Of a DNA stretch of 64,000 nucleotides, positions 10,101-21,394 are shown in pieces. Under the pieces are notes generated by a model. That model searched no databases, was not told the origin of the DNA, and saw only the letters and a list, made by a program, of their open reading frames with translations. The stretch is from contig CM038907.1 in assembly GCA_021904315.1 (NCBI GenBank), forward strand, positions 26,667,223 to 26,731,222, written 5' to 3'. Source of the DNA: Sphagnum magellanicum. Its lineage: Eukaryota > Streptophyta > Sphagnopsida > Sphagnales > Sphagnaceae. How positions within the stretch are numbered: position 1 is the stretch's first letter; every line of letters begins with the position of its first letter. Made by a program: the position numbers and the translations under genes.

Positions 10101-11799
10101 ATGATTTGATTTAGAGTTGTTCACATCACCCAATATCCATGCCATCTAGGAGTTGGGACATACCCTCAACCCAAAAAATTGGGTTTGTAAATGAGATAAC
10201 ATGAGTTGCAATCACTTGCTTTTGGGATTATTTTTGGGGGAATATTTTTAAAAATATTTTTAAAAATATTTCAAAAATTTCTTCAAATTTCTTTATTATT
10301 TTTTAATGTTATTATGTCAAGGTTTATGTAAAAGATTTCAAAATATATGCAATTTTCAAAAGTTTTGAAGTCTATTTATAGGTCTTTTTAGTGCTAAAAA
10401 ATACATGCTAAAAAACACGTGTTACAATGTTTAATGAATGCTTTTGAAAGCTTATTATCCATCAGATATTTTTCAAATTAATTCACATGTTCCAATGACA
10501 TATTATGAACCTTAGTATATAAAAAATCTTATACATTCAACACCAAATTAAATTACCACTTCTAAACAAGAAAACTTAAGCATTGGTTACACTTGCTATG
10601 GCTCTTGTTAGTGTGATTACACCCATCTATGATCTAGGTCTAAGAAAAATGTAAGGCAAAACTTTAGGGATGGAAGCAATTCCAAATTATTGGGCTTAGG
10701 ATGAGGTGATACCTTAATTTGGGTGCCCCAAATTTTGGGAATATTCCCATTAATGGGCTTTACCCATTGTAAAACATGCAACAAACATTGTGATGAACCT
10801 AAACATATTTAGATCATGAGGTGTAAGAGGTGAAGGTTTTTATGCCTATTCCATATTAGTGGAAGGGATCTTACAACCATAAAAACCTAACCACATGGGG
10901 ATTACTAAACACCTAAATGCCAAAAATTTGGGTGTGGTAGGTTGTGCCATGTCGGTAGTGACTCGTGGGAAATGGATGAAAGCATGGTAAATTGTACAAC
11001 TAAAAATACTTGCTAGTCTACTTGTCAAATGAACAAAAAGTAGGACCAAAACCCATCACAAAATTGTTATACATTTAATATTTTTAGTTGAATGATAAAT
11101 AACAAGATATTTTTTCATTATTACACATTAATTTTTTAATTTTGCATTGTAAAAGTGGGTTTCAAGTAGACTTTTTAAAAAGCAAGTAACTTTTAAAACC
11201 TACTTTTTATAGTGGAAGATTCGATTCAAGTATGTGCTAAGTATATTCTACCAAAGAAAAAATAGATTTTTTTTTGGTGATGTCCTTGAATATACAATGA
11301 TCTTTATGTTATAACTTCATACATGTATATTTCATTAAATTTTCTAATGAAAAAGTAGTTGAACACCATATTGATTAGTCAATTTCAAACGTACTTATTC
11401 CCTATTTTTATTATTCTAGAGTTTTTGAAATTTTGTAATTGATTTACAATAAACCAATTGAGGGCTCAATAGTTTCAAAATGAAATCTTAGTAAAATTTG
11501 AATATACTTTCTTGTGTTTTTGTGAAAAATTGCCTCTTTCTAAATTTGATATTTTTTCATTAATTTTTTTTGTATACTTTACCATGCTTTCACCCAAACA
11601 TGTTTATGTCATGTCACTTATCATATCATGCCCAAATGAGATGGCTAATGATTGGTAGGTTATCTACACAAATATTTCTTCACATTTATTAACATGTATT
11701 GTTATTGTTTTTCCATTAACATTGCAAGTTTATGTTCTAATTTCCATTCATCTAATTTAAAGAATGAACCAACCCAAACCTATGCATGGACATATAAAT
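7106..11799. other. AT-rich gene-free stretch
   Basis: No credible gene, RNA or complete element seen. Small items: CACTACAAAATGTGG at about 9672 followed by repeated ATTCACTAGT / ACTAGTGAATTC words to 9790, which resembles one end of a CACTA transposon but has no partner end that I could find; and a self-complementary AAATATTTTTAAAAATATTT run at about 10240-10275. The short open frames here have the composition of chance ORFs. Confidence 0.5.
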
Positions 11800-12205
11800 T
11801 TTAGTTACAGATAATTGTTTCCATTTGGTTTGATTTTGGAATGTTCTTCCAAGTTTACTTCAAGTCCAAAGATTAGTTTTAGAGATCCTCCACATGTACC
11901 CAACAAACAAACAAACATAACAAGTTTTCTTAGTTGTTTTTATTTTGATTAATTTTGGAAAACAACTAGGCAAAGCAAACCCTATAACTTACCAAGTACT
12001 TTACCAACATGCAAGTTTTTCTAGTTGAGCTTCTCACTTGGATTGATTTTGGAATGTTCTTGCACTTATTTCAATAAAGGATATAAGTTCAAACTCTCTC
12101 AACAACCAAATACCAATAGACATTGCAAGTTTTCCTAGTTGTTTCCATTTAGATTGACATTGAAACAATCTTGCATTTCTTTCAAGTTGATGGTTTTATT
12201 TCAAA
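11800..12205. repeat. Degenerate tandem repeat, about four units of 90-115 bp
   Basis: CAAGTTTTCTTAGTTGTTTT, CAAGTTTTTCTAGTTGAGC and CAAGTTTTCCTAGTTGTTTC recur at about 11921, 12012 and 12127, with a weaker unit starting near 11803. Most are followed by TTGATTTTGGAATGTTCTT or a variant. Divergence between units is high, so the array is old. 12206-12602 holds nothing I can name. Confidence 0.5.
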
Positions 12206-12602
12206 ATGGTTTCAAACACATACACCTTGAAGGTGTCACAATTGTTAAGTTGAACCATGTTAAAACAAAACCCATCATGGTGTTGAGTCATTATTAACAT
12301 GTCCAATCTACCTCATTTCAACTAAGGGCTAGTTGATGAATCTTAATGCTTATATTATTCAAGATGATATTGTAAACCCAATAGATATGCTTGCAAGGGA
12401 CCCATTGTTTTATCTTGGTAGAGTTCTTGATCTCATTGTTTAGACATGAACATCACATGTATTGTTTGATTGAAACATTATACAATAAACCATCTACCAT
12501 TGACCTTGCATTCTTAATTTGGTACACATTACCAAATCCTAGTTCTAAGAAAATACCTTACCTTAGACACATTCATGTTTAATGCCAATGGAAGATGAAT
12601 TT

Positions 12603-13912
12603 TGACGAACCCCCAAGTTCCTTAATGGACTCAAATGTGAGTCCAAACTGAAAACAACAAAAGAGCAAGGAATCAAGGCATACTCCTTGGCTCGCAACAC
12701 GTTGAGGGGGTAGAGGGGCATGCTGGAGCTCCGGGATGAGACTAGGAAGAGTGACAAACATCAACTACTCACATGGACTTGCACAAAACCAACATAGTTA
12801 GTGCATAGTTGGACCACTTTTTGACATGTCCCCTAGCTCTTTGATAAACTCCAAATGTGAGTTTGAAGTGAAAACAATGGAAGAGTAAGGAGTCGAGGCA
12901 TGCTCCTTAGCTTGTAACATTTTGGGGGGTAGAGGGGCGTGCTGGAGTTTCGAGATGGGACTAGGAAGAATGACAAGCACTTAATCACTCACTTGGATCT
13001 GCACAAACCAAACAACAAGTTGGTTAGTGCATAGTTGAAGCACTTTTGGTGTTAGGACGAGCCACGGATAAATTCGGACTCATAAGACTCACCACAGCCC
13101 GGACTTGGGGGAAGCCACCACCTTCCCCCTTATAGTATATTCTATGCCTCTCCATGAGGCCCACATCTAAATGGCTTTTTGTCCTGAGTTTCCCAAGTGG
13201 GAGTCCCGAAATTACCAAAGTTGAGACTCTTGTGACTTTGGGGCCCCATAATTTTGTGTGTAGACCTCTGATTGAGATGAGGTTTGAAGAAAAATTATAG
13301 CCCTCATCAAGAGCTTTTCAATAATATGTCGCACGCCACCTGTACGCAAGGAAATTGGGTTAATTCTTGACTTTTAATGGTTGGAAATCAAACTACCAAT
13401 TTGACTCCCTTCCTTTATTTTGGCCATAACTTGTGTTTTAGATGTCCAAATGGGTGATGCGAGCCCATTTTAAACATCTACGTTTCAATAAATTTCCAAT
13501 GATTTAAAGAACTCTTCAAACCAATGGGTTTTGACCCCTGCCATTGCTCCTTGAAGATTCGGGAGTCCTTCGGGACTCTAACTCCCCAAGTGGGAGTTGC
13601 CTTGGGAGTGTGAAGGTTCACTCTCTCACACTTTCTTGCATTCCTGGGAACATGAGATGTGACCCCGGGCTTCCTTTCGGCCCACAACCTTGCAAGCTTT
13701 TGCTGTGGTCATGAGCCCAAGGCTAGGGTTGTAACACTTTTGGTGCTATGACGAGCCATGACAAACTTGGATTCACAAGACTCACCACGGCTTGGACTTG
13801 GGGAAGCCGCCACCTTCTCTCTTATAGTATACTATGTGCCTTTCCACAAGACCCACATCCAAATGGCTTTTTGTCCTGGGACTCCCAAGTGGGAGTCCCA
13901 AAATTGTCAAAA
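12603..13912 (-). repeat. Family S LTR remnant split by a younger copy of itself
   Basis: The outer copy is seen as 12603-12821 and 13742-13912, reverse orientation. Its first part opens TGACGAACCCCCAAG and runs to GGACCACTTTT; the second resumes GGTGCTATGACGAGCC and stops matching the family near 13912 (AAAATTGTCAAAACTG). The missing remainder was lost by truncation. The break is filled by the copy at 12822-13736. Confidence 0.75.
12822..13736 (-). repeat. Solo LTR, family S copy 3, nested in the same family
   Basis: Opens TGACATGTCCCCTAG and closes AGGGTTGTAACA on the + strand. A perfect 5-bp duplication, CTTTT, flanks it (12817-12821 and 13737-13741), and removing it rejoins the outer LTR at the position where other copies read CACTTTTGGTG. 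It is longer (915 bp) than copies 1 and 2. Confidence 0.83.
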
Positions 13913-14081
13913 CTGTTTGATTGAAAAGGGTTGTGGCCAATTGCTAGACATGTTGCACTTGGAATTGTGCTTGAACTTTTTCCATAGGTAGAGGAAAAAC
14001 TTGTAAGATTGTTTACTTGTAGCAGTGCTAAACAATGCGATATTAAAAGATGCACATAAAGAGGTGTACAAGGAAACTAGA

Positions 14082-14902
14082 TGTCACAACCCCATTTTGG
14101 GATAGGTGTGAGGATGAAACTCACACCCCCAAAAGTGGGAAGTTGGAGTCCTCCGTGACTCCCGAAAACTCAGAGCTCAAGTTCAAGGGTCAAAACACCT
14201 CACATTGAAGTGTTCTTTATATCAATGGAAAGGTCTTGAAGTTTAGATGCCCAAAATGGCCTCGTATGTGCCATTTGGACATCTACAGCCCAAGTTATGG
14301 GCAAAAGAAGGGCCGGGATTCAAATTGGCAGTTTGACTCCCGACCACTAAAAGTTGGGAATCAACCTCTTCCCGATGTCTGTTAAAGGAGTGCAACATGG
14401 CGTTAGAAATCTCTCGACGAGAGTTACAACTTTGGTTTAGACCTTGTTTCGATATGAGTTTGGGGCGAGGAATTATGAGCGTCCAAAGTTTCGGGAGTCC
14501 AAATTGGGACAATTTCGGGACTCCACTTTGGGAGTCCCAGGAAAAAGAGCCATTTGGATGCAAGTCCCGTGGAGAGCTACAGAGAATACTATATGGGGGG
14601 AAGGCGGTGGCTTCCCTCGAGTCTGGGCCGTGGTGAGTCAAGTGAGTCCAAGTGCCCGTGGCTTGTCCCAACACCCAAGGGTGATCCCGAATGTGAACTA
14701 ACCCTCTTGTGGTTAGTTTTGGATGCAAATTCGAGTGAGATAATACTTGTCTCTCTTCTTAGTCTAATCCTGGGACTTCTAACATGCCCCTCTACCCCCT
14801 TTTAGTGCTGAAAGTTGGGAGCGGCCCTTAAGTCCCAACTTTCCGTAATTCAACGTATTTGGACCCTCAAGTGGGTCTAGCAAGGGACTTAGGAGCGCGT
14901 CA
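14082..14902 (+). repeat. Solo LTR, family S copy 4
   Basis: Starts TGTCACAACCCCATTTTGGG and ends AGGAGCGCGTCA. A perfect 5-bp duplication, CTAGA, flanks it (14077-14081 and 14903-14907). It contains TACTATATGGGGGG near 14588 and the same GGGAGTCC / GGACTCCC pairs as the other copies. 14908-15107 to its right has no recognisable feature. Confidence 0.9.
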
Positions 14903-15507
14903 CTAGAGCATCTTTGTTGTAATTTTTTAATCACCAAGTCTTTGTTAGGGTGCTGTGAATTCACCATGTTGGTAACCTATGCTTCATTGTGTGGGTTTGA
15001 AGGTCTTTTTCCAACCCCACTCGCCTTCCATGCATTTTAATTCCAACCAATACCCTTTAAACAACTTGAACAAGTTTGGTTGGGTTTTCGGAATGTTGAA
15101 CAACCCTCACTAGAAGAAAAACATGTATTTTCGACTGCTCTTTGCGACTAAATTTTAGTCGCAAGAGACATTTTGCAACTAAAATCCTTTTAGTCGCCTA
15201 AGATAAGTCGCATGTGAAAACTAGTCGCAAATGACAAAGAGTATAAAGTCAACAAATACATTTCATCCTTTGACTCCATTGTATACGTATTGTCACATGC
15301 GACTAATATGCGACTATTTTGGTCACAATTCAAGGCAAATCATGTGCTGCCACGTGTTTTAATATATGATTATTTATATTATTATTATTATTATTTTGAA
15401 ATAATCTAAGACGTTCAATTCAAAGACTTTGATGATCTTATATTATGGCACGTGGCCCAATGTAAATATGCCACGTGGCATTAAAAATAATTTAATAAAA
15501 ATATTAA

Positions 15508-15745
15508 TATTAGGTTGGTAGGTACCTAGGTAGGTACATAAATAGGTGCCTACAATCCTTACCTACCTACGTACCTACCTACTTACCTAGGTAAAGTAGT
15601 AAATAGGTAGGTTTTACCTTCCTAGGCTAAATACCTACTCATATAAGTAGGTACTTAAATAGGTAGGTACATAGGCTGACCTAGATGGGTAGGTCAAACT
15701 AGGTACCTACCTAGCTAGATAGATAAGTAGGTTGGGGAGGTATGT
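15508..15745. repeat. TAGGTAC/CTACC short-word array inside the CACTA element
   Basis: Dense overlapping copies of TAGGTAGGTACCTAGG and CTACCTACGTACCTACC on both strands, with many local palindromes. Low-complexity expansion, no coding potential. Confidence 0.75.
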
Positions 15746-16919
15746 ACTTAAGAATTGTGCATTATTTGTTTTTTTGTTTTGGGTTGAGCCTTTTGATTAG
15801 CTCACCCCATGTGCACAAACTTCTTAATGTGAAATTGCATAGGCACACCCCTTTGTTTATATAGTGTTCAAAATAGGAATGGAAAACAAACAATATGGGA
15901 TAAGTTTTGAAGTTGCAACTTCCTTACAAACTAAGTTGTAATTCCAAAGCTTTCTTCATCCCTTATTTTCTAGGGTTTTTAGATTTTTAAACAATTCAAG
16001 TACTAAATAATTAAATAATCATTTAGTTCATAATGATGAAATTTACATATATTTAAATTATAAACTATACACTACAAATATTCAATATTCATTATCAATT
16101 ACTTAAATAAGTAACACCTTCTTCATATTTGACAAACTAACTATCTAGTTACTCACAAGTTATTAATACATAATTCATAAATAATAAAATATTTAAAAAT
16201 ATTTAATTACTTTTCAGAATCTGATCGAGCTATATATAATATAATTAATATGAAATAAATTTAATGGTTATAATTTAAAATTAAATAATTTAAATATTTA
16301 TTTTAAAATTATATATAATGAATTAAATTTTTTTATTAGGAAGTAAATTTTTACACAAAATTTTGAAGAATTATTATTCAACTAATTACATTATTTACTG
16401 TATAATAACATTTATTTTTGTAAAAATTATTATAGGTCAAATAATTTTTTTCTCTTGGTAATTATTAACTATAAATACAATAATTTGTTAAACATAACAT
16501 TAATTTTCATAATTACTATAAAATATTTATCATAGATGATTAATCACAGAATTTTTTAAGATAATATTATTGTATAATAATTCATGAAATTAAAATCAGT
16601 AAAATAATTATTCCAACTACACTATAATTTTTTCCAAATTTTTAATTCAGGTTTGAAGTTATAAATTAAAGAGTGTGAATAATTATGTTCAATTAGAAAA
16701 TAATTATGCACATACTAATTAATTCTTATATGAAGTAATTACAATGATTTTAAAGTAATGTCACATTAATTTATTTAATTAATTTCTTCTAATATAATAA
16801 TATAAATCATATAATATTCAAATCTATGTCATAACAATAATTATTTAGTATCACTTAGATTTAATAAACATAATCATTTATAATTATTTATAAAAGTGAT
16901 TTATTATGGATAGCACTAG

Positions 16920-17940
16920 TAAAAAAAACCCTTGAAATTCAATCAATAATTTTTTGAATTAAAATATAAATTTAAGATTCCAAAAAAGTAATTCAGAATT
17001 CAAATATCGGTTTTTAGAAATTTTTAGAAGTTAAATAAGAAATTTCAGAATTGAAATGTTAATTTTCAGATTCAAATAATAATATTCAAAATTAAAATTT
17101 GCATTTGAAGACTTAATTAATAATTTTCTGAATTGAAATATTAATTCTGAGAATCCAAAATAATAATATGGAATTCCAATTTCAACTTTCAAGTCAAATA
17201 ATTTCTTAAAATTTAAATTTTAAACTTCAAAATTCAAATATCAAATTTCAAGTTGAAATAAAAATATTTAAAATCAAGTTGCCAATTTTTAGAGTCAATA
17301 AAGTTTTTAAAATTGAAATAATAATTTTTAGATTCAAAAATAATAATTTAGAATTCAAATATCAGTTTTTAGATCAAATTTTTTTTTTGAATTTAAATAA
17401 AAATTTTCAGAATTGAAATGTTAATTTTCATATTCAAATAACAATATTCAAAATTGAAATGTCCATTTTTAGACTCAATTACTAATTTTCAGACTTGAAG
17501 TATTAATTTTGAAAATCTAAATTTCAGGTTCGAATTAAATGATTATTTAAAATATAAATGAAAAATTTTCATAGCTGAAATATAAATTTCATATTCACAT
17601 AAAAATATTCAAAATTAAATGGAATATTCAAATTAATCCATTTTTATGATCAATTATAATTTTCTGAATTGAAATACTAATTTTTGGATTCGAAAATATT
17701 AATTTAGAATTCAAAATCAATTTTTAGATCAAATCAGTCTTTTTGAATTGAAAATATCATATTCAATCAAAATTTTCAAATTCAAATAATGTTTTAAACA
17801 ATTGAAATAACAATTTTCAGATTCAAATATCAAGTTTCAAATTTTAATAAAATTTTTAAAAAGTTAAAATAACATTTTTTCATAATTGAAATATCAATAT
17901 TCATATTTGAATAAAAAAAATTCAAAGTTCAAATATTAAT
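16920..17940. repeat. Degenerate AT-rich repeat array inside the CACTA element
   Basis: Variants of TTTTCAGAATTGAAAT and TTTTCAGATTCAAATAAT alternate every 30-70 bp through about a kilobase. The units are diverged and none is coding. Confidence 0.65.
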
Positions 17941-18298
17941 TTTGCGATTCATTATATGAACAATATACATATGTATGCATATATATATATATAATTTTAG
18001 TACATATATTAAAATATACCTGTATGTCATTGTAGAATACCTTTAGGATGCAACTAATTTGGTGACTATTGTGACTAATGGGACATATCAACCTATTAAT
18101 GGATGAAAATAAATGTAAAATTGATGTAACCAATAGGATAAAATTTCTAATAGTTGCATCATAGTTGTGAAAATGACCAAAATAGTTGAAAGTTGGTCTT
18201 GTAGTTGCAAATATTCTCAAATCTAGTCGCAAACGACTATAAGTCGCATGTAGTCGTAAATTGACTGGTTACATTTTGGCTGATTTCTACTAGTGCCT

Positions 18299-19960
18299 TG
18301 ACAAAAATTCCATTGTGTTGGGCCTTGATCTTGTGTGCAACCTTTTCATGAACATCTTGCCCAAATTGGATTGGGCTAGAAGTCGTAACATATCATGGAA
18401 GTCATAAGTTAATTCCTAGTTCTCCATGAGGATATTCACACCTTCACCTTTACATTTGCTTAACACCAACCAATTTGCTTGAATTAAATTCACCATGAAC
18501 CCATGGAACTACACATTCATAATCTCATGTTTGGCAAATATTTCATTCAACATTGTTTAAAATAAGACTCCATATTTCAGTTTGTCCTTGCCCTTCATGT
18601 CATAAACAACAATAATTTGCATTGATTTCAAATGTGGGTCATATACATGTATAGTAATTATTGTTTAGTTGTGAACCTTTTTCACATGCTCAAATGCATC
18701 CCATGAATTTTGAAGGTTTCTTTATATCGTCCTCTAAACAATGTCCACATCATTTGTTGGACCGCACATGGACATTTTGATAACATGGCAAGTTTGTTAT
18801 AACCATTATCTCAAAAAACAACTATTGTGTAAATTATTGTAAAATTAAGAATTCAAAAGGTTATGATAGCCCTTGTCTTCATTTGACATTAAAGGGTTTT
18901 TTTTTTTTAATTCTGTTATTTTCATTTTCATTTTTATTGACATTAGACATAAAATCTTCAAAGGTAAAAACATAGTCAAAGGAGCCATCCAAGTGAGTGA
19001 ACACTCCTTAAAATTACATTTTTGTATGTTTGAAAATTCACAAGTGAAGCATACTAGTTTGAATTATCATTTTTTTGGGAATATTTTTCATTAATTACAA
19101 AGTTTACATGTTCAAAGTTTGACACAAATCAAAAAAAAAATTTCGTGTTCAAAACACTCAAAATTTGAAAGTGGACAATCATTGTTTTTTTTCAAACGTC
19201 CATTTTTTCTACCAAAAGTGCACGATTCCTTTTGAAAATTGAAGAGGATTTTAACATTGATGATTAGAAAGGCAAAAGGACTTAAATTGATGAAAATAAT
19301 TTTTATAACCCATTTGAGCACGTTTGGCTCAAAAGTGCTTTTGACCTTAAAATTATGGATTTTGAGAATGTGCCCATAACAAAAGTTATTCATATTTATG
19401 GAATAGAAGGCATGAATGCATAATTTAATGATATAAAATTAATTTGTAGTCAAAATGTATTTATATTTAAAATGCAATATTAAATGGGGTATTCAAAATA
19501 CAAAATTTAAAGTTATAAACCAACACAAAAATGACACATGTCATGTGCAGTCCTTGGAAAAGAACATTTATTTTGGTGCCCTTAGCTCTTTTGATTGTGT
19601 TTTCACCCTCAAACAACATATTCTTCTAATATTAGGTAGTGGGGTCAACATTGAATTGTTTTCACATGATCTTGATATTAATGTAAATGTACACCAAAAT
19701 CTCCAACCCACTTCAACATGAGTCAATTTCACATTTTATTATGAACAAATGAATATGAATTCCAATTCCATTTGCATGATGACGTATAACCCACTTGCAT
19801 GAAAATGTGATGGGCAATGGGTGCAAGTGTGCATCCACTGACTCTAATCAAATCCCACCATTCATATGGGAGCAAATTGAAGTTGTCAATTAGGGGGTGT
19901 TAGAAAAAAACTCTTGACTTTCTATAAAATTAGCTTGGTTCTTTAAAACTTAAGCATAGG
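18299..19960. other. Gene-free AT-rich stretch
   Basis: No RNA gene, element terminus or convincing coding sequence seen. Scattered homopolymer runs (poly-T near 18898, poly-A near 19131). Short open frames here are AT-driven. Confidence 0.5.
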
Positions 19961-19964
19961 TTGT

Positions 19965-21060
19965 TGAACTATTGATGTTTTTTTGTAACACATGGTTGAA
20001 TGCTTCTTTGGCATCTGCATCATCATGGAGGTGGGATTCAACCAATAAATATGGATTGAGAAATGCTTTTTCATAATGTAAGTTGATCGTCAACATTTTC
20101 CATTGATGGTAAAATTGATGTTTGTCCATATTGCAAGCCTTGATGGTAATGAAAATAGTTGATTTTGTAATGATAATACATGTTGATCAAATGGCTTCAT
20201 GACAAGCCACACCTTCTTCATGCAAGGTTGTTTGCTATCGAATTCCTTCAATGCCATTAGAATTGGTTCCACCATGTGCACAAAGTTGCCACAAGTATCC
20301 CAAAACCCATTCCTCTTTATGTTGGCTTAAACATATCTCACCTTGATGAGGGACTTGTGTTGATGGGTATTACATAATGTGTCAAAAAAAGTTGTCCATC
20401 CAAGGTCGATGACAATTTGTTCAACAAGAAGTTTCACCTTCTAGCATTGCTCAATCATTAATAAACTAGTTGCAAATTACTTTTTAGTGGAGTTTTGAAA
20501 CATTTAGTTGATTTCGTAATGATAGAAAATTACGAGTGGCACATGGTATTGTCATATGAAAAAAACAATAGCTTTCACCTTTTTCACAATTTGTTTCACC
20601 CTTGTTTTTCCCCCCCAATCTTCTAATACTAGGTCTAAACAATGAACTATTCAACTTTGAAAATAAAGGCTTCACAAATGATGGATCAAAAGGTTAGCTA
20701 CATTTTGCATGTTTGAAGCATTGTTTGTACACTGTTGTCCATTCTAATAGTTTCAATGTATTTAGTTAAGACATTACATATGTAGTGTGCATCTTTGCTA
20801 TTGTGTCAAATGTCACCTAAGAATACATCCCATTAGAACAAGCAAATATTACATTCAACAATGGATGCCTTACAACATTGTCCCAACATTAGAACAAATG
20901 ATCGTTCCATATTTATGAATGGAATTTCGTATGTTCTCAACAACAAGTTTGGACACATTGACCTTAGATTGCTTTAACATATCTATTCACAAACCATGAT
21001 ACAACATGGAAACATTGTGTGAATTTGAATTTTTTGGAAATTATCATGCCAATACTAGTA
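19965..21060 (-). pseudogene. hAT-superfamily transposase relic (DUF659 type)
   Basis: Reading the - strand across several frames gives pieces in the order of plant hAT/DUF659 transposases. The N-terminal part of the RNase-H-like domain has VENIRNSIHKYGT (about 20900). Next is a KDAHYICNVLTKYIETI segment (about 20770), and a GGKNKGETNCEKGE region (about 20600). VEPILMALKEFDSKQPCM follows near 20260, then YEKAFLNPYLL (about 20070) and DDADAKEAF (about 20020). The pieces need repeated frame changes and contain many stops. The C-terminal hAT dimerisation domain is not seen, nor are terminal inverted repeats, so this is an isolated fossil. Assignment is by motif order from memory. Confidence 0.65.
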
Positions 21061-21394
21061 TTGGCTGATATCAAAGTTCAAATATGACAAATATTGATAA
21101 AAAAAAAGCATTGCACCAATAGTAAAACTATTCAGACCATCTTAATATCTAATGTGAAGTCTTTTTGACCTGCCAGGACCTCAATGATAATGAAGGTTCC
21201 AAAAATCTAGATACCAAGACCTGACTGGTCTCTTTAAAATATGATAATCACCCAACATTAGTTGGTAGAAGGTCACAACAAAAGCTATAGTCAAGTCATC
21301 ATTCTGAATTGTACTGTATGTTGTGATGACATCAACATTGTCCAACTGCTCTCCAGTGAAGCCCTAATCTTAAATCATGTTCTTTGGTGACTAG

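Larger units (their letters stand above)
15108..18295. mobile_element. Non-autonomous CACTA (En/Spm) DNA transposon, complete
   Basis: Left end CACTAGAAGAAAAACATG, right end GATTTCTACTAGTG, together forming CACTAG-type inverted termini. A 3-bp target duplication, CCT, flanks it (15105-15107 and 18296-18298), as CACTA elements make. Subterminal copies of the words GCGACTA, TAGTCGCA and AGTCGCAAA occur in both orientations within about 200 bp of each end (15150-15320, 18215-18260); in this superfamily such repeats bind the transposase. No transposase is encoded: the 3188-bp interior is AT-rich repeat, so movement would need a transposase supplied in trans. Confidence 0.88.
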
